Program-made: the position numbers and the translations under genes
From: Craspedostauros australis
Taxonomy: Eukaryota; Bacillariophyta; Bacillariophyceae; Mastogloiales; Achnanthaceae
DNA length: 64,000 bases
NCBI GenBank assembly: GCA_026770025.1
Contig: JAMXDE010000010.1
Span: 806,001 to 870,000 of the forward strand
Direction of reading: 5' to 3'
Shown: piece after piece, positions 10,973 to 22,189 of the stretch
Layout: the number at the start of each line of letters is the position of its first letter
Numbering within the stretch: position 1 is the stretch's first letter
Notes under the pieces: generated by a model
Seen by the model: the letters and a program-made list of their open reading frames with translations, nothing else
Databases searched by the model: none
Told to the model about the DNA's origin: nothing

Positions 10973-11718
10973 CAAAGTAATAACACACAAACGTCCATCA
11001 AATACGGGGTGGTGTATCGTTCCTGTGAAGAGGCGTGGTCACAAATCATTGTGATGCAAGAGGAAGAACGCTGCGGAACGATCATGTCCTGTGAAGAGCG
11101 TGGAGGACATGGATAAGCATGCAACGAACATATGTATACGAAGAACTGTGATGAGATGCAAGTGGCTCAATGCATCCAGGAGAAGCATTGAGCCATAGTA
11201 AATAGGAGGGCATGCCAGGATATTGTGAGAAATCGGAAAAAAACGATATGAGGGGGGGAAAAAGTGAGCGCGAACAAATAGTTTTAGTCGAGGTGGTCGA
11301 AGAAAATGCCATCGCGATAAAACGTCGCGTTGCTTGATTTTGGTCTGAGGAGACCAATTTTGGCACCCCTCGAATCCGCTTGGTCTCCTGAGACAATTTT
11401 GGACTTTTATCGTGGACGAATTTCTTTATGGATATCATTATGGATATGCCAATGGTTACCAATAATTACCAATAAGTGCCAACAAACCGGAAATTTGCCA
11501 ATAGCCACTAGTGCTATCGTGACCCCATTTTATATTCTCCGCAGGCAGTAAAGTAACCGGGTCTTAGTTTGGAAATCCTAGGGAAAAAGTTGTCATGTTC
11601 ATTTCAAACAGTTGGTCGACTCGCTGATCGTGGTCCTGTTGGCCTCGCTAGACAGTCTTACGCTTTGCCATGCTGATGTCGGCTTTGAGCAGGGAGGGCC
11701 ATGGCTGGATTCACGGGT
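10973..11718. other. Intergenic region, transposon 3' flank
   Basis: No credible gene. At 11339-11362 and 11380-11403 two copies of a roughly 24-nt word (TTGGTCT....AGAC.AATTTTGG) lie head to tail, and each core is nearly palindromic. They sit between CGATAAAA near 11315 and TTTTATCG near 11405, so the block can fold on itself. It may be a transposon end or a small non-autonomous element. Confidence 0.3.
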
Positions 11719-12348
11719 TCAGCAGCCGCCGACGCCCTTGATACTGTACAGATCAACGTCAAATGGTCCCAAGACGCCTTGGACCCAGACCTCCAAAAAT
11801 TTAATGCCCATCAGATCCCATTTGGATGGGCAGATCCTTGGGTCTTCTTCGCATGTGGTCAAGACACGACCGGTGCTGAAGTCCCAAACATCGCCGAACT
11901 CACTAAATGGAATGGTGATTCCGTCTGGGTAATCCGAAATCCAATACGCGCTGACTGAGGAACGCCAATTGAGCATGAATGGCATAAGTGGGTTTGGTGT
12001 CGTGTCAGCAAAGGCGACGTAGACTCCACCGCACCGGGACGCACACGAAAGAGTGATCTCGATCGCTTCACAATTCGAGATGGATGGGAATTTGTCAATG
12101 GACATGATCTTGGCAAATCCTGGTTCACCGAACATTGGTTGGTAGTTGATCGAGCCAGAGAAAGAAGAGTATCCACCTGCGTTTGGTTTCAGTGAGGCTG
12201 TCGAAGAGCCAGCCGTGAGCATGTTGTCAGTGACGATCTCCCATTTGTGCATGGGGTTGCTGAAGTCCTCCAACACAACGTCGGCGTTGATGCCTGGGAA
12301 CACACCTGCGAGGGTGATTGCGACGGCGGAGGACATAGAGATCTTCAT
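11719..12348 (-). CDS. Secreted or organelle-targeted CIA30-family protein
   Basis: A 209-residue protein from the ATG at 12348; an in-frame upstream ATG at 12408 would add 20 polar residues and hide the signal peptide. Residues 1-22 (MKISMSSAVAITLAGVFPG) form a hydrophobic leader ending near INA-D. The mature part begins VVLEDFSNPMHKWEIVTDNM, the jelly-roll start of the CIA30 (complex I intermediate-associated protein 30 / NDUFAF1) domain, and ends in FEVWVQGVLGPFDVDLYSI-like text; DNA reads LEVWVQGVLGPFDVDLYSI. CIA30 domains aid complex I assembly in mitochondria, but algal lineages carry many secreted or plastid CIA30 proteins of unknown role. The leader looks like an ER signal peptide, so a complex I role is doubtful. 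Confidence 0.85.
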   Translation of the reverse strand: MKISMSSAVAITLAGVFPGINADVVLEDFSNPMHKWEIVTDNMLTAGSSTASLKPNAGGYSSFSGSINYQPMFGEPGFAKIMSIDKFPSISNCEAIEITLSCASRCGGVYVAFADTTPNPLMPFMLNWRSSVSAYWISDYPDGITIPFSEFGDVWDFSTGRVLTTCEEDPRICPSKWDLMGIKFLEVWVQGVLGPFDVDLYSIKGVGGC

Positions 12349-13851
12349 GTTGATGGCCTTGCTGTTCGTTTGTTTGTTGTTGGTCTGTTGGTGAGGGGGA
12401 CGATGCAAGTCTTGTTTTTTTATGAGAATAGGAAAGTCTGAACCAAGCCGGCGGATGAGACGCTCTCAACGCGGGTCCTCGCACATCAACGAAACATCGC
12501 CGCGGACGAAACAGGAGCTTGGATCCGTTTCATGGTGCGCTGTATCGCACCAAACTCTGCTCTGTTGTGCGAGTACGTGTGGCAGTTGGCGTCGGTTGGC
12601 ATATCCACGCCGCGGAATGTGATCTCGAGAACATGAGATTCGGAGAGATCCGGATCGCATAAGGAACGACGAACCATTTGTGGCCAATCAGATGAGTCAA
12701 TGACGTTTTGGTGTTGATGGCTGTTGGTGTTCGGAAAGCGAGGAGACAGCCAAGTTTCGGCACTCCACACAACAAGGCCGTCTTTTCGATATCTTTGGTG
12801 TCAACGCAAAGTTCCGACGTTGGACATGGAATCCTCCGAGCGCGAGCTACTGGTGTCAGTGCTTCTCCAGGGGGAAGGGAAAATGGCATTTTTCGAATCG
12901 CGACATATGAAGAATAGAAAGTGGGTCCATTGTTGCTATTTTCCAACATTTTCCTGCTGTTTGTTTGAATCAGCCATTTCACAGGTTCTGCTGTTGCTTT
13001 CCTCGTATACTTCCGACTTTCATTGGGTTTGGGACAACAAGTGTACTACACGCAAGAGTATTTCGTCATTTGGCGGGGCGCATCCCTTTTTGACTTTCGT
13101 TTTGGCTCATCGCAACTTAAAAATATCGTTTTCCCTTACCCCCCCCATGCAGCCAGAATAACTGTCTTTGGCGCCACGAACTTCCCAACCACGGCGGACG
13201 CCTTTGCGTTTCTTCCTCCATCTGAAAAACCGTTTGCGGAGATTCCATTTGACGAGCTGCGCGCCCGATGATGAGGAAGAGCAGTGCCAGCTTCTCGTCC
13301 AGCAACAGTCTTGAATGTGTTCCGTGGCAAGAACCGAATCTCGGCACCAACGCACACTTCTGCAGAGCACGAGCCATGGTACATGCGAGCCTTGGTACAT
13401 AGTTGTACGAGCTACGATACCAGCTGGAGGAATGCACTTTTGGCTGGGCAAAGCGAGGTGGATCGATAAATCCGGAGCGGCTGACGTTGGACAATGCCTG
13501 CCGTCCCCGAAGATCGGCGCAGGCCGCTCAAGGTTGTACGACTGCTGGCGTTGCACACCGTCATGGGCAGGACCATTCGGGCACAACCGCCATTGGCATC
13601 GATGCGAGAGTTCCATAGCTAGACATGATGAGAATGGGATTATGCGGGTATCGTAGCCTGGTTCTATTTGTTAGAGCATGGTTGTTGATTCGATTGTTAG
13701 GGCAGGGTAGAGTAGGGTAGACGATGTGGCTTCTGTACAGTTTGATGTGGTCGTCGCGACCTCATCATCGTCCATGGCCCACACCAATGGCCGCTGAATA
13801 CAGAATCCGTGTGGAGTAGCGGTATTCTCGAGGCGAGAGGAACAATGAAGG
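12349..13851. other. Intergenic region without a recognised gene
   Basis: Overlapping reading frames of 60-170 codons occur on both strands, but none shows a domain, consistent codon use or a splice pattern that joins frames. It separates the CIA30 gene's 5' end from the 3' end of the large gene to its right, so the first few hundred bases should include the CIA30 promoter. Confidence 0.5.
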
Positions 13852-16800
13852 TCATTGATGGGTTTGTTGTTGCAGATGGTTCATCTGTTGCTTCAACTCC
13901 CGCTCTGCAAAGTTCACAACGTTCAATCCCATCTTGTGCAGCCAGAGGATCATCAACCAATCGCTGCCGCTAGATGCAAATGTGACCATTGTGTTGGTGG
14001 GGATTGCGGTATGGCACAGTTCGTTCATCATGTTCCGCACTGTCGTATCAACCTGTCCGAGCATGTGGCATGCGATGATCAGTTTGTAGCATCGGACCTC
14101 GATGCCTACATTTTTGAATTCTGGGATGTTGGGGATCCCTGCTGTGTGCAACCGCCGTTGCTGCTGTTGCGGGTCGATGTCTGACGAGGGGCTGCATGAA
14201 TGCAGGGTCTGGAGCTCGGCTTCCGTTGACTTGGGCAAGGCTTGGCCGATGTCGGCAGTGCGGACGCGTGCTTCCCTGGCGGTATTGCCATTGATAGTGT
14301 CGCCGTCCTTTCTTTCGTTGTTTGGAAGCCACGATAGGGCGCGATTCAATTCATCGCCATCGCCGTCGCCGGTCATGGGAAATGCGGCCTCGGGCGACAC
14401 AGTTCTTTGACTTTTTGTTGCTGCTGCTTCTGCCGGTGCACTCCTGACATTTGCAAGATGGTGCTTCAGGGATTTGAAGAACTTGCGCAAGACACGCGCG
14501 GTCGTCGCCGGTTTCTTGCGCTTTGGGATGCTGCAGCGGCTTTTCAGAAGACTCTGGGTCCACCATTGGCGATTGTAAAACAATGCCCTTGTTACGGTCT
14601 CTCGCGCAGACGTAACGTTACGATGATCCTGATCATGATTCACATCCACGAGGTCGAATGCCTCGTCCTTCTCCTTTCGCGGAATCACGCCCAATGCGCG
14701 AATGAGAGACCTCCAGTGTTCCAAACATCCTGGATCCCCTTCGAGCCTTGAGGCGAGCAACTCCAAATGCGCTTCGTTTGCAGCGATCGTGCTTCCGCGT
14801 TCTTCTTCTTTTTCTTCTGCGTTGTGATGTCTGGCACGTGTTGCCGCTTTCTCTTCCGACAACAACAGCAGCTTCCGTCTGTAACAGACATCGTGCTTCG
14901 CCAGTTCTGCTTGAAAAAAACGATGCTGGATGCAAATCTTTGCGCAGGCTGCTTCTCTGGAGTTATCGATGCTGATATTTGCACCGTCACCAACGCCATC
15001 ACCCACGACCAACGCCATGAGCTGACTCCATTCCAACAGCGAGACAATCGCCCTGGAGGATCGTTCGCACATGCCGCTAGCAGCCAGTTGGAACAGCGAC
15101 CGAATTGAGTTGGATACCTGCTGCCGCACAGTATCGAAGTTCGACAGCGATGGCCGGATCTCATGGTCAGAGAATGCGCAGCTGAAAAAAGAGACACGCT
15201 CCGATCGCACCGACGGCTGGGTCCATGCCCCGGAACCTATTCGATTACCGGAGCACAGCAACAATCCCGCACCCAGCACGCTGATGCACCAGCTGTGGTA
15301 GTCACAGTTCCATGGCTCCAACTCGACGCAATGTTCGACGGCCTTGGCAGCTTGGGCGAACAGATACTCCAACTCCGCCGCGTGGATGCCGTCGACGTGA
15401 TGCTGGGCACCAAAGTGGATCTCTTGACGCTCCTCCATTCCCGCCAATACGCATTGAACACGTTCAAATGGTGTCGGAGCATCGCTCGCTTTGTTGCCGT
15501 TGCCGTTGGCATCAGCTTTGTTGTGAGTACCGTCTCCCAGGGGCTGGGACAACTGCAAGGCAGCTTGCTGTGGCAGCTTTTGACAAAGGTTGGCAAGCGC
15601 AACTGACAGGTGAAGGCTTGGGAATCGGAACAATCCATCGCGCTGCATCTGCTTCTCGCAAAAGTTGAAAACATTCTCTGCGGTTTTGTTGATCGAGATT
15701 CCGCCGAGGATGCGCTGGTTGTCTCCATTCAAGCCTGGTCTTGCCTCGCTGTCGCTGGCGTACAGGTCATCACTGTCATCGTCCGCCAAAACCCGGTTGA
15801 TGCCAGCATCGTAGGATTGGGGAATGGCAACGTGGTTGCTTCGAACCGGACGAAAGTTGGACAGGATGCTGATGTTCTTCATCATGATATGATACTGTGC
15901 GACCAGCGGGACGTCCGCGGGCTTGTCGACCCTGGTGGCAACGATCTTGTTGCATTTGGAGTCGTTGCTCCTCGCGCTTTCCTGAAGGAATTTATGAATC
16001 TGATCTTCGGCGATGGTGACTTTGAATTCGTTGGACTTGCCAGCATGAATGGCAACGCGATTGAGCAACGTCGATAAAGCAAGGCCGTGCGTTGTTGGAT
16101 CCAGAACCTGCCCGTGGAAGAAACGATGAAATCGATCCGCAATGCCAAGGACCGTTCGTGTTGGATTCAGCGGAAATGTCGGTGCGGGTGGCTGGGAACC
16201 TGGCAAGTGGACGTACGTTGTTGATGGCTGTTCGGATGCATCTGCTGCGTTGAGTTGCGATGTGCTTGTTGCAACATTGCTGTTGCCATAGCTACTGCCA
16301 TCGTTGGCATCGTTAGCACCATCCACATGAGCGTCGCTTTGATCGCCGCTGCCAACGTCCATGCTGACATCATCGATCGATCTGTGCGATGTCAACACGA
16401 GTTTCTCCCGTTTGTCTTGGATGCGTTGTTTTTGGCTTCGATTTGTCGGTTGGCGCTGTTTCTGCGATTCTTCCAACGAGTACATCTCCACTGCGATCCG
16501 CCGCAGAGTGTTGTGACACCGCCGGATGGATTCCCTGTCGCACGGCAGACCCGAGAAGCGTGTAGCGGCGGGAAGGACGGTCGAATTACTGGGATCAAGG
16601 TCGAGCAGCTGCACGACGCGTTGCGAGTTCTTCCATTGATGATTGTGAAAAAGCTGCAGGCTACGCGCTCGCTCGTGTGCGATATGCAGCAGGATTTCTT
16701 TTGTTGTAGATCGTTGGAATACCTTTGCGGTTGCATTCGACGTTGATTGATTCGTCGAATCCGATGGCGACGATGGGGTTGAGGACCGGAGGCCATAGGA

Positions 16801-18528
16801 AAGCATCAATTTGAGAACTCTGTTCTCCAGTATAGCATCTTCCGGAGAACTGCAGAGAAGACGTCCAGCAAGGCGTCGCAGCAGTCTGTGCTGGGCAAAA
16901 TCGGTCCTGCCGTCTTGTTGATGCTGGTAGGGGAGGTAATACCGCTTCTCCCGACGTTGCGACGATACGGGACGCGCTAAGCTGCTCAAGGTGGTGGCCA
17001 TGGTATTGGCTTGAGCCGACGATGGGTCGACCGCGGTGATGGCCGTGTTGAGCGAAGAAGCTGATTTAGCCTGCGACGATTTGGCAATACGTGACCCCCT
17101 CACGCGTTGTTTGAGCGCAGCCGGACTGTTGTAGGGATAATCCAGCGACTCATGGGGCGGAACCGAGTACCCCAGCTCCCAGTAATCCATGCGCTGCGAG
17201 TAGGGTGTTTTAATTTCGAATTGCTCCTGCTCCTCCTTGGTGCGCAGGGAGTCCTTCTCTGCATCCTTTTTCGCTCTGTCGTCATCTTCAAGATGCTTTT
17301 GCGAGTAGATGAGATGCTCCAGCATCTGATTCTGTTCATCCACGGACACCTCCGCAGATGCGACACTGATCTCGCCATCATCTCCGTCGTTGTCCTTCCC
17401 TTTCTGCCTGAGCTTCTGCGCGCTGACATGCTCCTGCTTGAAGTACTTTGCTCGGACGGCGTCCGTGACGCAGCTCTTCACCGCGCTTCCAATATCAAAT
17501 TCTTCAATGTAAGTGATGCGCCGGGCCTTCCATCGACCGCGTATCTGTTGGTACTCCGCCTTGCGCTCTCTCTTCAGCAACCGTTGCTGCGTCGCTTCCG
17601 CCGTCTCTTGTATTTCTTGTCTCCGTTTTCCCCTGCCCCGAATGAGCCGCCTTGGTGCCAAGTGCGACCCCGGTGGTTTCCGCAGGATGGGCAGCCTGGA
17701 CGGTGGCACTTGCGGATGCAGCGTGTCAAGCAACGTATCCGCGTCTGTTTTGGAAAAGACGGGAGAATGGATGGCATTCGCAAGCGCCTTGATCTGCTCG
17801 GCGTGGGCGAAGAGCTCGGATGCATTAGCTAATCCATTCTTTCCATCCAGCTCACGGCCACGTTGTCGCTGCTTCCGCTTGTCCTTGTTTTTCTTTGTTA
17901 GAGTCCGGGCGCCGCCAGTGCTGCTGCTGGTGCCAATCCCATCATTGGTGTCGACGCAATTGTACGAATCGGTGTTAGTTGCCTCCTCCATGTGCTGAAG
18001 GATGGGATCATCATACTCCGCGTCCTCCTCCACATCCTCCTCCTGATAGACCCCCATCATACCTGGTCGACTTCGTTTCCGCGGGTTGGTCCGAGATCCT
18101 CGTTTGCGTTTGTTGGAAGTTCCATGACCTCCGAAAGGAACGGGCGGAGAGAGGGGCTCAATTCTGGACACCCGCTTTGGGGGCGTCGCGAATGCTTCCT
18201 CCAAGGGATCGATCGCATGTTGTTGCTGTTCCTGTGGTTGCTGTTGCTCTTGTATTCTTCGATGGTCCTGATGGTCTTGGTCTTGCTGCTGATAGTGCTC
18301 CAGGGATGCCTCGTCGTCGTTGTACACGATGTTGGACCACCGCCGTGAGATGGGCGTATTCTGCGCATTCTCAAAGTCAAGCTGTGATGCATGGAGATGT
18401 TGCGAGTCATGTTGCCGTTCATCCTGATGCTGAGGTTGCTGAGGTTGGAGCACCTGCTGTTGAGCGCTGCCGTCGTCGAAGGTTGGAGGTACATCGGTGG
18501 CGTAGATGAGCTGGCTGAGCGAGAACAT
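13852..18528 (-). CDS. Large unrecognised, probably nuclear protein (1558 aa)
   Basis: A single uninterrupted frame of 1558 codons from ATG 18528. The first 250 residues are Gln/His/Asp-rich low complexity with two basic clusters that look like nuclear localisation signals (SNKRKRGSRTNPRKR near 138, KNKDKRKQRQR near 215). A highly charged middle follows (residues 300-440), then about 1000 residues predicted by eye to be mainly helical, with segments such as FPSLHLSVALANLCQKLPQQAAL and LEYLFAQAAKAVEHCVELEPWN that resemble HAT/TPR-type repeats. The charged N-terminus plus helical repeats would suit an RNA-processing or transcription scaffold. I compared it mentally with NRDE2 and TFIIIC TPR subunits and found no matching signature. 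The frame is certain; the function is unknown. Confidence 0.85.
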   Translation of the reverse strand: MFSLSQLIYATDVPPTFDDGSAQQQVLQPQQPQHQDERQHDSQHLHASQLDFENAQNTPISRRWSNIVYNDDEASLEHYQQQDQDHQDHRRIQEQQQPQEQQQHAIDPLEEAFATPPKRVSRIEPLSPPVPFGGHGTSNKRKRGSRTNPRKRSRPGMMGVYQEEDVEEDAEYDDPILQHMEEATNTDSYNCVDTNDGIGTSSSTGGARTLTKKNKDKRKQRQRGRELDGKNGLANASELFAHAEQIKALANAIHSPVFSKTDADTLLDTLHPQVPPSRLPILRKPPGSHLAPRRLIRGRGKRRQEIQETAEATQQRLLKRERKAEYQQIRGRWKARRITYIEEFDIGSAVKSCVTDAVRAKYFKQEHVSAQKLRQKGKDNDGDDGEISVASAEVSVDEQNQMLEHLIYSQKHLEDDDRAKKDAEKDSLRTKEEQEQFEIKTPYSQRMDYWELGYSVPPHESLDYPYNSPAALKQRVRGSRIAKSSQAKSASSLNTAITAVDPSSAQANTMATTLSSLARPVSSQRREKRYYLPYQHQQDGRTDFAQHRLLRRLAGRLLCSSPEDAILENRVLKLMLSYGLRSSTPSSPSDSTNQSTSNATAKVFQRSTTKEILLHIAHERARSLQLFHNHQWKNSQRVVQLLDLDPSNSTVLPAATRFSGLPCDRESIRRCHNTLRRIAVEMYSLEESQKQRQPTNRSQKQRIQDKREKLVLTSHRSIDDVSMDVGSGDQSDAHVDGANDANDGSSYGNSNVATSTSQLNAADASEQPSTTYVHLPGSQPPAPTFPLNPTRTVLGIADRFHRFFHGQVLDPTTHGLALSTLLNRVAIHAGKSNEFKVTIAEDQIHKFLQESARSNDSKCNKIVATRVDKPADVPLVAQYHIMMKNISILSNFRPVRSNHVAIPQSYDAGINRVLADDDSDDLYASDSEARPGLNGDNQRILGGISINKTAENVFNFCEKQMQRDGLFRFPSLHLSVALANLCQKLPQQAALQLSQPLGDGTHNKADANGNGNKASDAPTPFERVQCVLAGMEERQEIHFGAQHHVDGIHAAELEYLFAQAAKAVEHCVELEPWNCDYHSWCISVLGAGLLLCSGNRIGSGAWTQPSVRSERVSFFSCAFSDHEIRPSLSNFDTVRQQVSNSIRSLFQLAASGMCERSSRAIVSLLEWSQLMALVVGDGVGDGANISIDNSREAACAKICIQHRFFQAELAKHDVCYRRKLLLLSEEKAATRARHHNAEEKEEERGSTIAANEAHLELLASRLEGDPGCLEHWRSLIRALGVIPRKEKDEAFDLVDVNHDQDHRNVTSARETVTRALFYNRQWWTQSLLKSRCSIPKRKKPATTARVLRKFFKSLKHHLANVRSAPAEAAATKSQRTVSPEAAFPMTGDGDGDELNRALSWLPNNERKDGDTINGNTAREARVRTADIGQALPKSTEAELQTLHSCSPSSDIDPQQQQRRLHTAGIPNIPEFKNVGIEVRCYKLIIACHMLGQVDTTVRNMMNELCHTAIPTNTMVTFASSGSDWLMILWLHKMGLNVVNFAERELKQQMNHLQQQTHQ

Positions 18529-19274
18529 GCCGCTGACACAGTTCCGCTTCAGTGTTCACTCACGATGCACCGCAGAAGTGATGGTCTTCACATGCGGCAA
18601 CACAGGACTGCTTGACTTGTGTTGGTGCTCTGCTTCACGCTGATCTCGCTGCAATTCTTTGCCTTGATATCCGCTGTGGTCAGTGTCGACTCTGCATTGG
18701 CATGTTTCGCTTTGCGTGGTTTCTCCGTGTTTGGTTTTCCTTGGCTTTGGTCGACAGAGTCCGAGTGTGCCGATGGATGTTTGTCGATGCAAGGTTTGTG
18801 GGTTTGTGGTTTTGTGGGATCGCGGGTGGCCTTTCTCGCAAACGCTTCCGGAGCGTGTCGGGTTTGGTTGATGCTGCACCAAAAGAGGTCCGTTCGTTGA
18901 GTTCAGTGTAGTGTTCTGTTCTGCGGTGTTTTTCGCGTCTTCTTCATTTTTTCTCTCCAACGCAGCGAAGAAACATGACTCGTTCCTGTCAGCCTACGTC
19001 TGTCCGTATGTACGTCGTCGCGCCAACAACGACGGATGGACGCAACGGATTTCCAGTAGCTCGCAACTCACAGAACACCATCAACAACATTGGTTGGACA
19101 CAATCTTCCGCCACATCACCACAATCCGACCAATCCAGAGAAACGAGGCCAGGAAAGGGGAGCCCGACCTTTCGCAATCGCATCGACACATAGTCGCAAC
19201 CAAACCAGCAAATCGTCCAACAAAAAGGCCAACCAAAGAATAAGCAAGCATCAGATAGACAGAATTGAGACACG
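18529..19274. other. Divergent promoter region between the large nuclear-protein gene and bL34m
   Basis: The two flanking genes point away from each other, so this 746-bp stretch must hold both promoters. No coding frame is convincing and no TATA-like element stands out. Confidence 0.5.
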
Positions 19275-19760
19275 ATGATATTGGGGGTCGGTAGAACAGC
19301 CAGCAGCACGCTGCTGGCTGCATCAATGAGGAACCGGATCTTCGCGAGATCATGCCAGCTGCTGCGGGCGACTTCCTCCGCCGTTGGTCGGAGACGCACA
19401 ATCACCATGCATGCGCATGCTGGCATCGTCGCTTCTGCCAGCGCAAATGGAATTGCCAACCCCCTGGCATCATCACTGCGATGGATCGCACGATGCCAAA
19501 GCTGGATGACAGCATCATCACGGATGCACGGATCTTCGATAGCGCCAACGCGTTCGCCGCCCGTGTTTGGCATGCTGCGTCAGATCATGGTCGATCGTAT
19601 CATCTCGCCTTGGATCGTTCTCATCAAACGTACCTTCCAACCATCGTTGATCCGCAAGAAGCGCAAGTGTGGATACCTCAAACGCAGACGGTCCAAAGAT
19701 GGTCGCAAGATCTTCCTTCGCCGTCGTGCCAAGGGCAGAGCGCGGTTGTTTGGTGCTTGA
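19275..19760 (+). CDS. mrpl34: Mitochondrial large-subunit ribosomal protein bL34m
   Basis: 161 residues. The last 44 residues are a textbook bL34: KRTFQPSLIRKKRKCGYLKR, then RRSKDGRKIFLRRRAKGRARLFGA, rich in Arg/Lys and ending just after the conserved RAKGR. Bacterial L34 is about 45 residues; the other 117 residues here are an N-terminal extension rich in Arg, Ser and Ala and poor in acidic residues (SMRNRIFARSCQLLRATSSAVGRRR), as expected for a mitochondrial presequence. The protein binds domain I/III of the large-subunit rRNA near the exit tunnel. A plastid L34 would normally be plastid-encoded in algae, so mitochondria are preferred. The start is the first ATG of the frame; later Met residues at 18 or 45 are possible. 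The gene ends in TGA. Confidence 0.92.
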   Translation: MILGVGRTASSTLLAASMRNRIFARSCQLLRATSSAVGRRRTITMHAHAGIVASASANGIANPLASSLRWIARCQSWMTASSRMHGSSIAPTRSPPVFGMLRQIMVDRIISPWIVLIKRTFQPSLIRKKRKCGYLKRRRSKDGRKIFLRRRAKGRARLFGA

Positions 19761-20535
19761 CGACATTATTCACAACCAACGATGGCGGTGTAGTGGTGGT
19801 AGTGCAAGACGGCATGTCGCATATGTACGGGATGCGGGTGGTACAGATTGGTGCGGTTCAGACCCTACGTGTCACTCTCTCTCTCTCTCTCTCTCTCTCA
19901 AGAGATAAAGACAAGGAAATGATTGCTCCACCTCATCGACAAGTGGAGTGGAACGGACCGCGACGAAACGGACCGCGACGAAACGGATGCAAGCAGCGCT
20001 GCCTCTGATGTGCGGCTACATTTCATATCGTGGCACATAGTCTTGATGGAGCAATCGGCGCGCGAAGCATCTCTACCTCGTACCGCAATATAGTACTCTC
20101 TAGAGCATCATCTTAGCACCGCCTGTGGCAGAAGGCCTGATGGTCGATCGACTATTTGCGTACTTGAGCACCAGGTTATGTCACGTTTCGATTGAAGGAA
20201 CGAGAGGCAGAGTCTCTGAGGCGCATCACTACGAGTACTCTACAACTAGCGTTCCCAGGATTGTCCACATGTCCTCGCAGAATCTCTCGATTACAACACA
20301 CAGACTGCAGTGACTGGCAAGTCCCATTACTCCAGAGGACTATTCTCCCTCCAGAGTAAAAGTAGCGCATGGTTATGTTAGAATGCGGTACGTTCCGTAT
20401 CCGTAGAGTACTGACAGTATGCTTCTTGATGCGTCATTCCCAATGTCCAGGTTGGGGAAACTCTCAAGTACTCGCAAAGCTGCGTTTGCAATCCATCGCA
20501 TCGACACACAATCGCACGCACAGGGCACCGGATCT
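19761..20535. other. Convergent 3' intergenic region with simple repeats
   Basis: It lies between the 3' ends of bL34m and AP-3 beta. It holds a (CT)n run at 19875-19899 and a doubled 15-bp word (CGGACCGCGACGAAA) near 19955-19984. No gene is seen. Confidence 0.5.
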
Positions 20536-22154
20536 TCAACCGACGGCTCGCTTCACGATGCTCAAGATGGTGTTGGCCACCACGGCCTGGTCGCAGCAGA
20601 CCACAGCATTTCCGCGTCCCGTGGTTGGATCGCACTCGATCAGCACGTACACGTTTTCCTCGCTGGCTGGAAGACGTCCCACAAGCCGGAGCTGGTTGCT
20701 GCTGTTGAACATCAAACCTGGTGCCACGGCTGTCAGTGCCACCTCCTTCACGATCTTCATAGGAACCTGCGCGCGCACGGTGGGGTTGATCTCGAACCTG
20801 GATTCGGCTCGTTCGAGACCGTGCATGCGCGAGAAGGTCTTGTCAAAGTCTTGGGTCGAACTCAGCTTGCACGGCAACAGCAGCTGCCCAAGAGACGGCT
20901 TCAATTCGATCGGGAAGCCCGTGGTTGAGGTTCGGATCTCGAATTTCGCCGCAATGTCACCATCGTGGTTGGATGGCTTGGCAAATTCGATGCACAGCGA
21001 TGCGGATGCTTGTTGCCCTCGCTTCAATTCGACGATTTCCAACGGTGCTACCACGCGCTTCGTAGCGATTGAACCGCTGTGGCTTGCACGGTTGAGAACC
21101 TTGATGCGTCGTAGAGAGGTCGAATCAGTTCTCCTGTTGGGTTTGCAATCGCAATTGGACATGGAGTGGAAAATCGATTTCAACCATGATTGGGACAATG
21201 CATGTGAGGAAACGATACGATGATGGGGTAGTCCAATTGGATTGGTGTCAGCATGTCAGGTTTCATCAGATGGCATGCCATGGCATCAATATGCAACAGT
21301 TTTTTTTGTAAAGTTGTATGACGCGGTGTCTGTACTTGAAGTCCCAAACAGCACCTTTGCCATCGATAATGTCATCATTGTTATCACCTTGATGTCAAGC
21401 ACGTATTGGCAGACAAAAGACGCACATGCATACACCAGCGCATGCACAAATGACTTACTTGTTCACAAACAACATCTCCATGCACACGATGGCAGGGTTC
21501 GATGGATCCATACCCTTCAGCTTCAGCGCCTTTGTTCTGGTGGACCCACGGAGGTACTTGGCTTGGACTGCCAAGCCGTTGCAATGCTCGGGACGAACAA
21601 GTTGCACCCAGGCGCTACAGTCCGCCTCAGCAGCAGAGTTGATCTCTTGGCTTGCGTCCACCGTGACGGGAGCCATGACGAGGCCCTTGAAGTCATCCAT
21701 GGTCGAAGACACTGTCTTGGCGGTGGCGTTTCCCGAGCTGTCTCCCATCGAGATCAGCATGCCTGTCCCATTTGTAGGTGCAGCACCGGACAGCCCTGGT
21801 TGGACAATGCCTCCCGACATGACACCGTTGTCAGAATCGCTGGAGCTGGAACTGCTGGACGAATTGCTGTCGGAATCGGAGTCATCTGATGAAGAATCAT
21901 CGTTGAGCAAGGATGGCACGGGTTGCCCCATTTGCTGCGGGGCTGGAGAGAATCCATCCAACAAGGTCGCACCATTCGTAGCTGTTGGCGGTGCCGAGCT
22001 CATGATGTTTCCTGAAACTGCCGTCTGGAAGGGATCGTAGCCAGCTCCCTGCCCTTGGACGGGGCTGTCATCGTCGTCCGAATCGGAGCTATCGTCATCG
22101 TTAGACGAAGATGATGACGAATCACTGGAGGCGTCGCTGTCTGAGTCTGAGTCA

Positions 22155-22189
<35 letters not shown>

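Noticed and set aside
13852-18528. Identification of the 1558-aa protein as NRDE2
   Set aside because: The expected NRDE2 signature segments could not be found; only generic helical-repeat character is shared.
20369-21223. A 284-codon plus-strand frame
   Set aside because: Antisense to AP-3 beta exon 3, which splices in phase and encodes the conserved ear domain.
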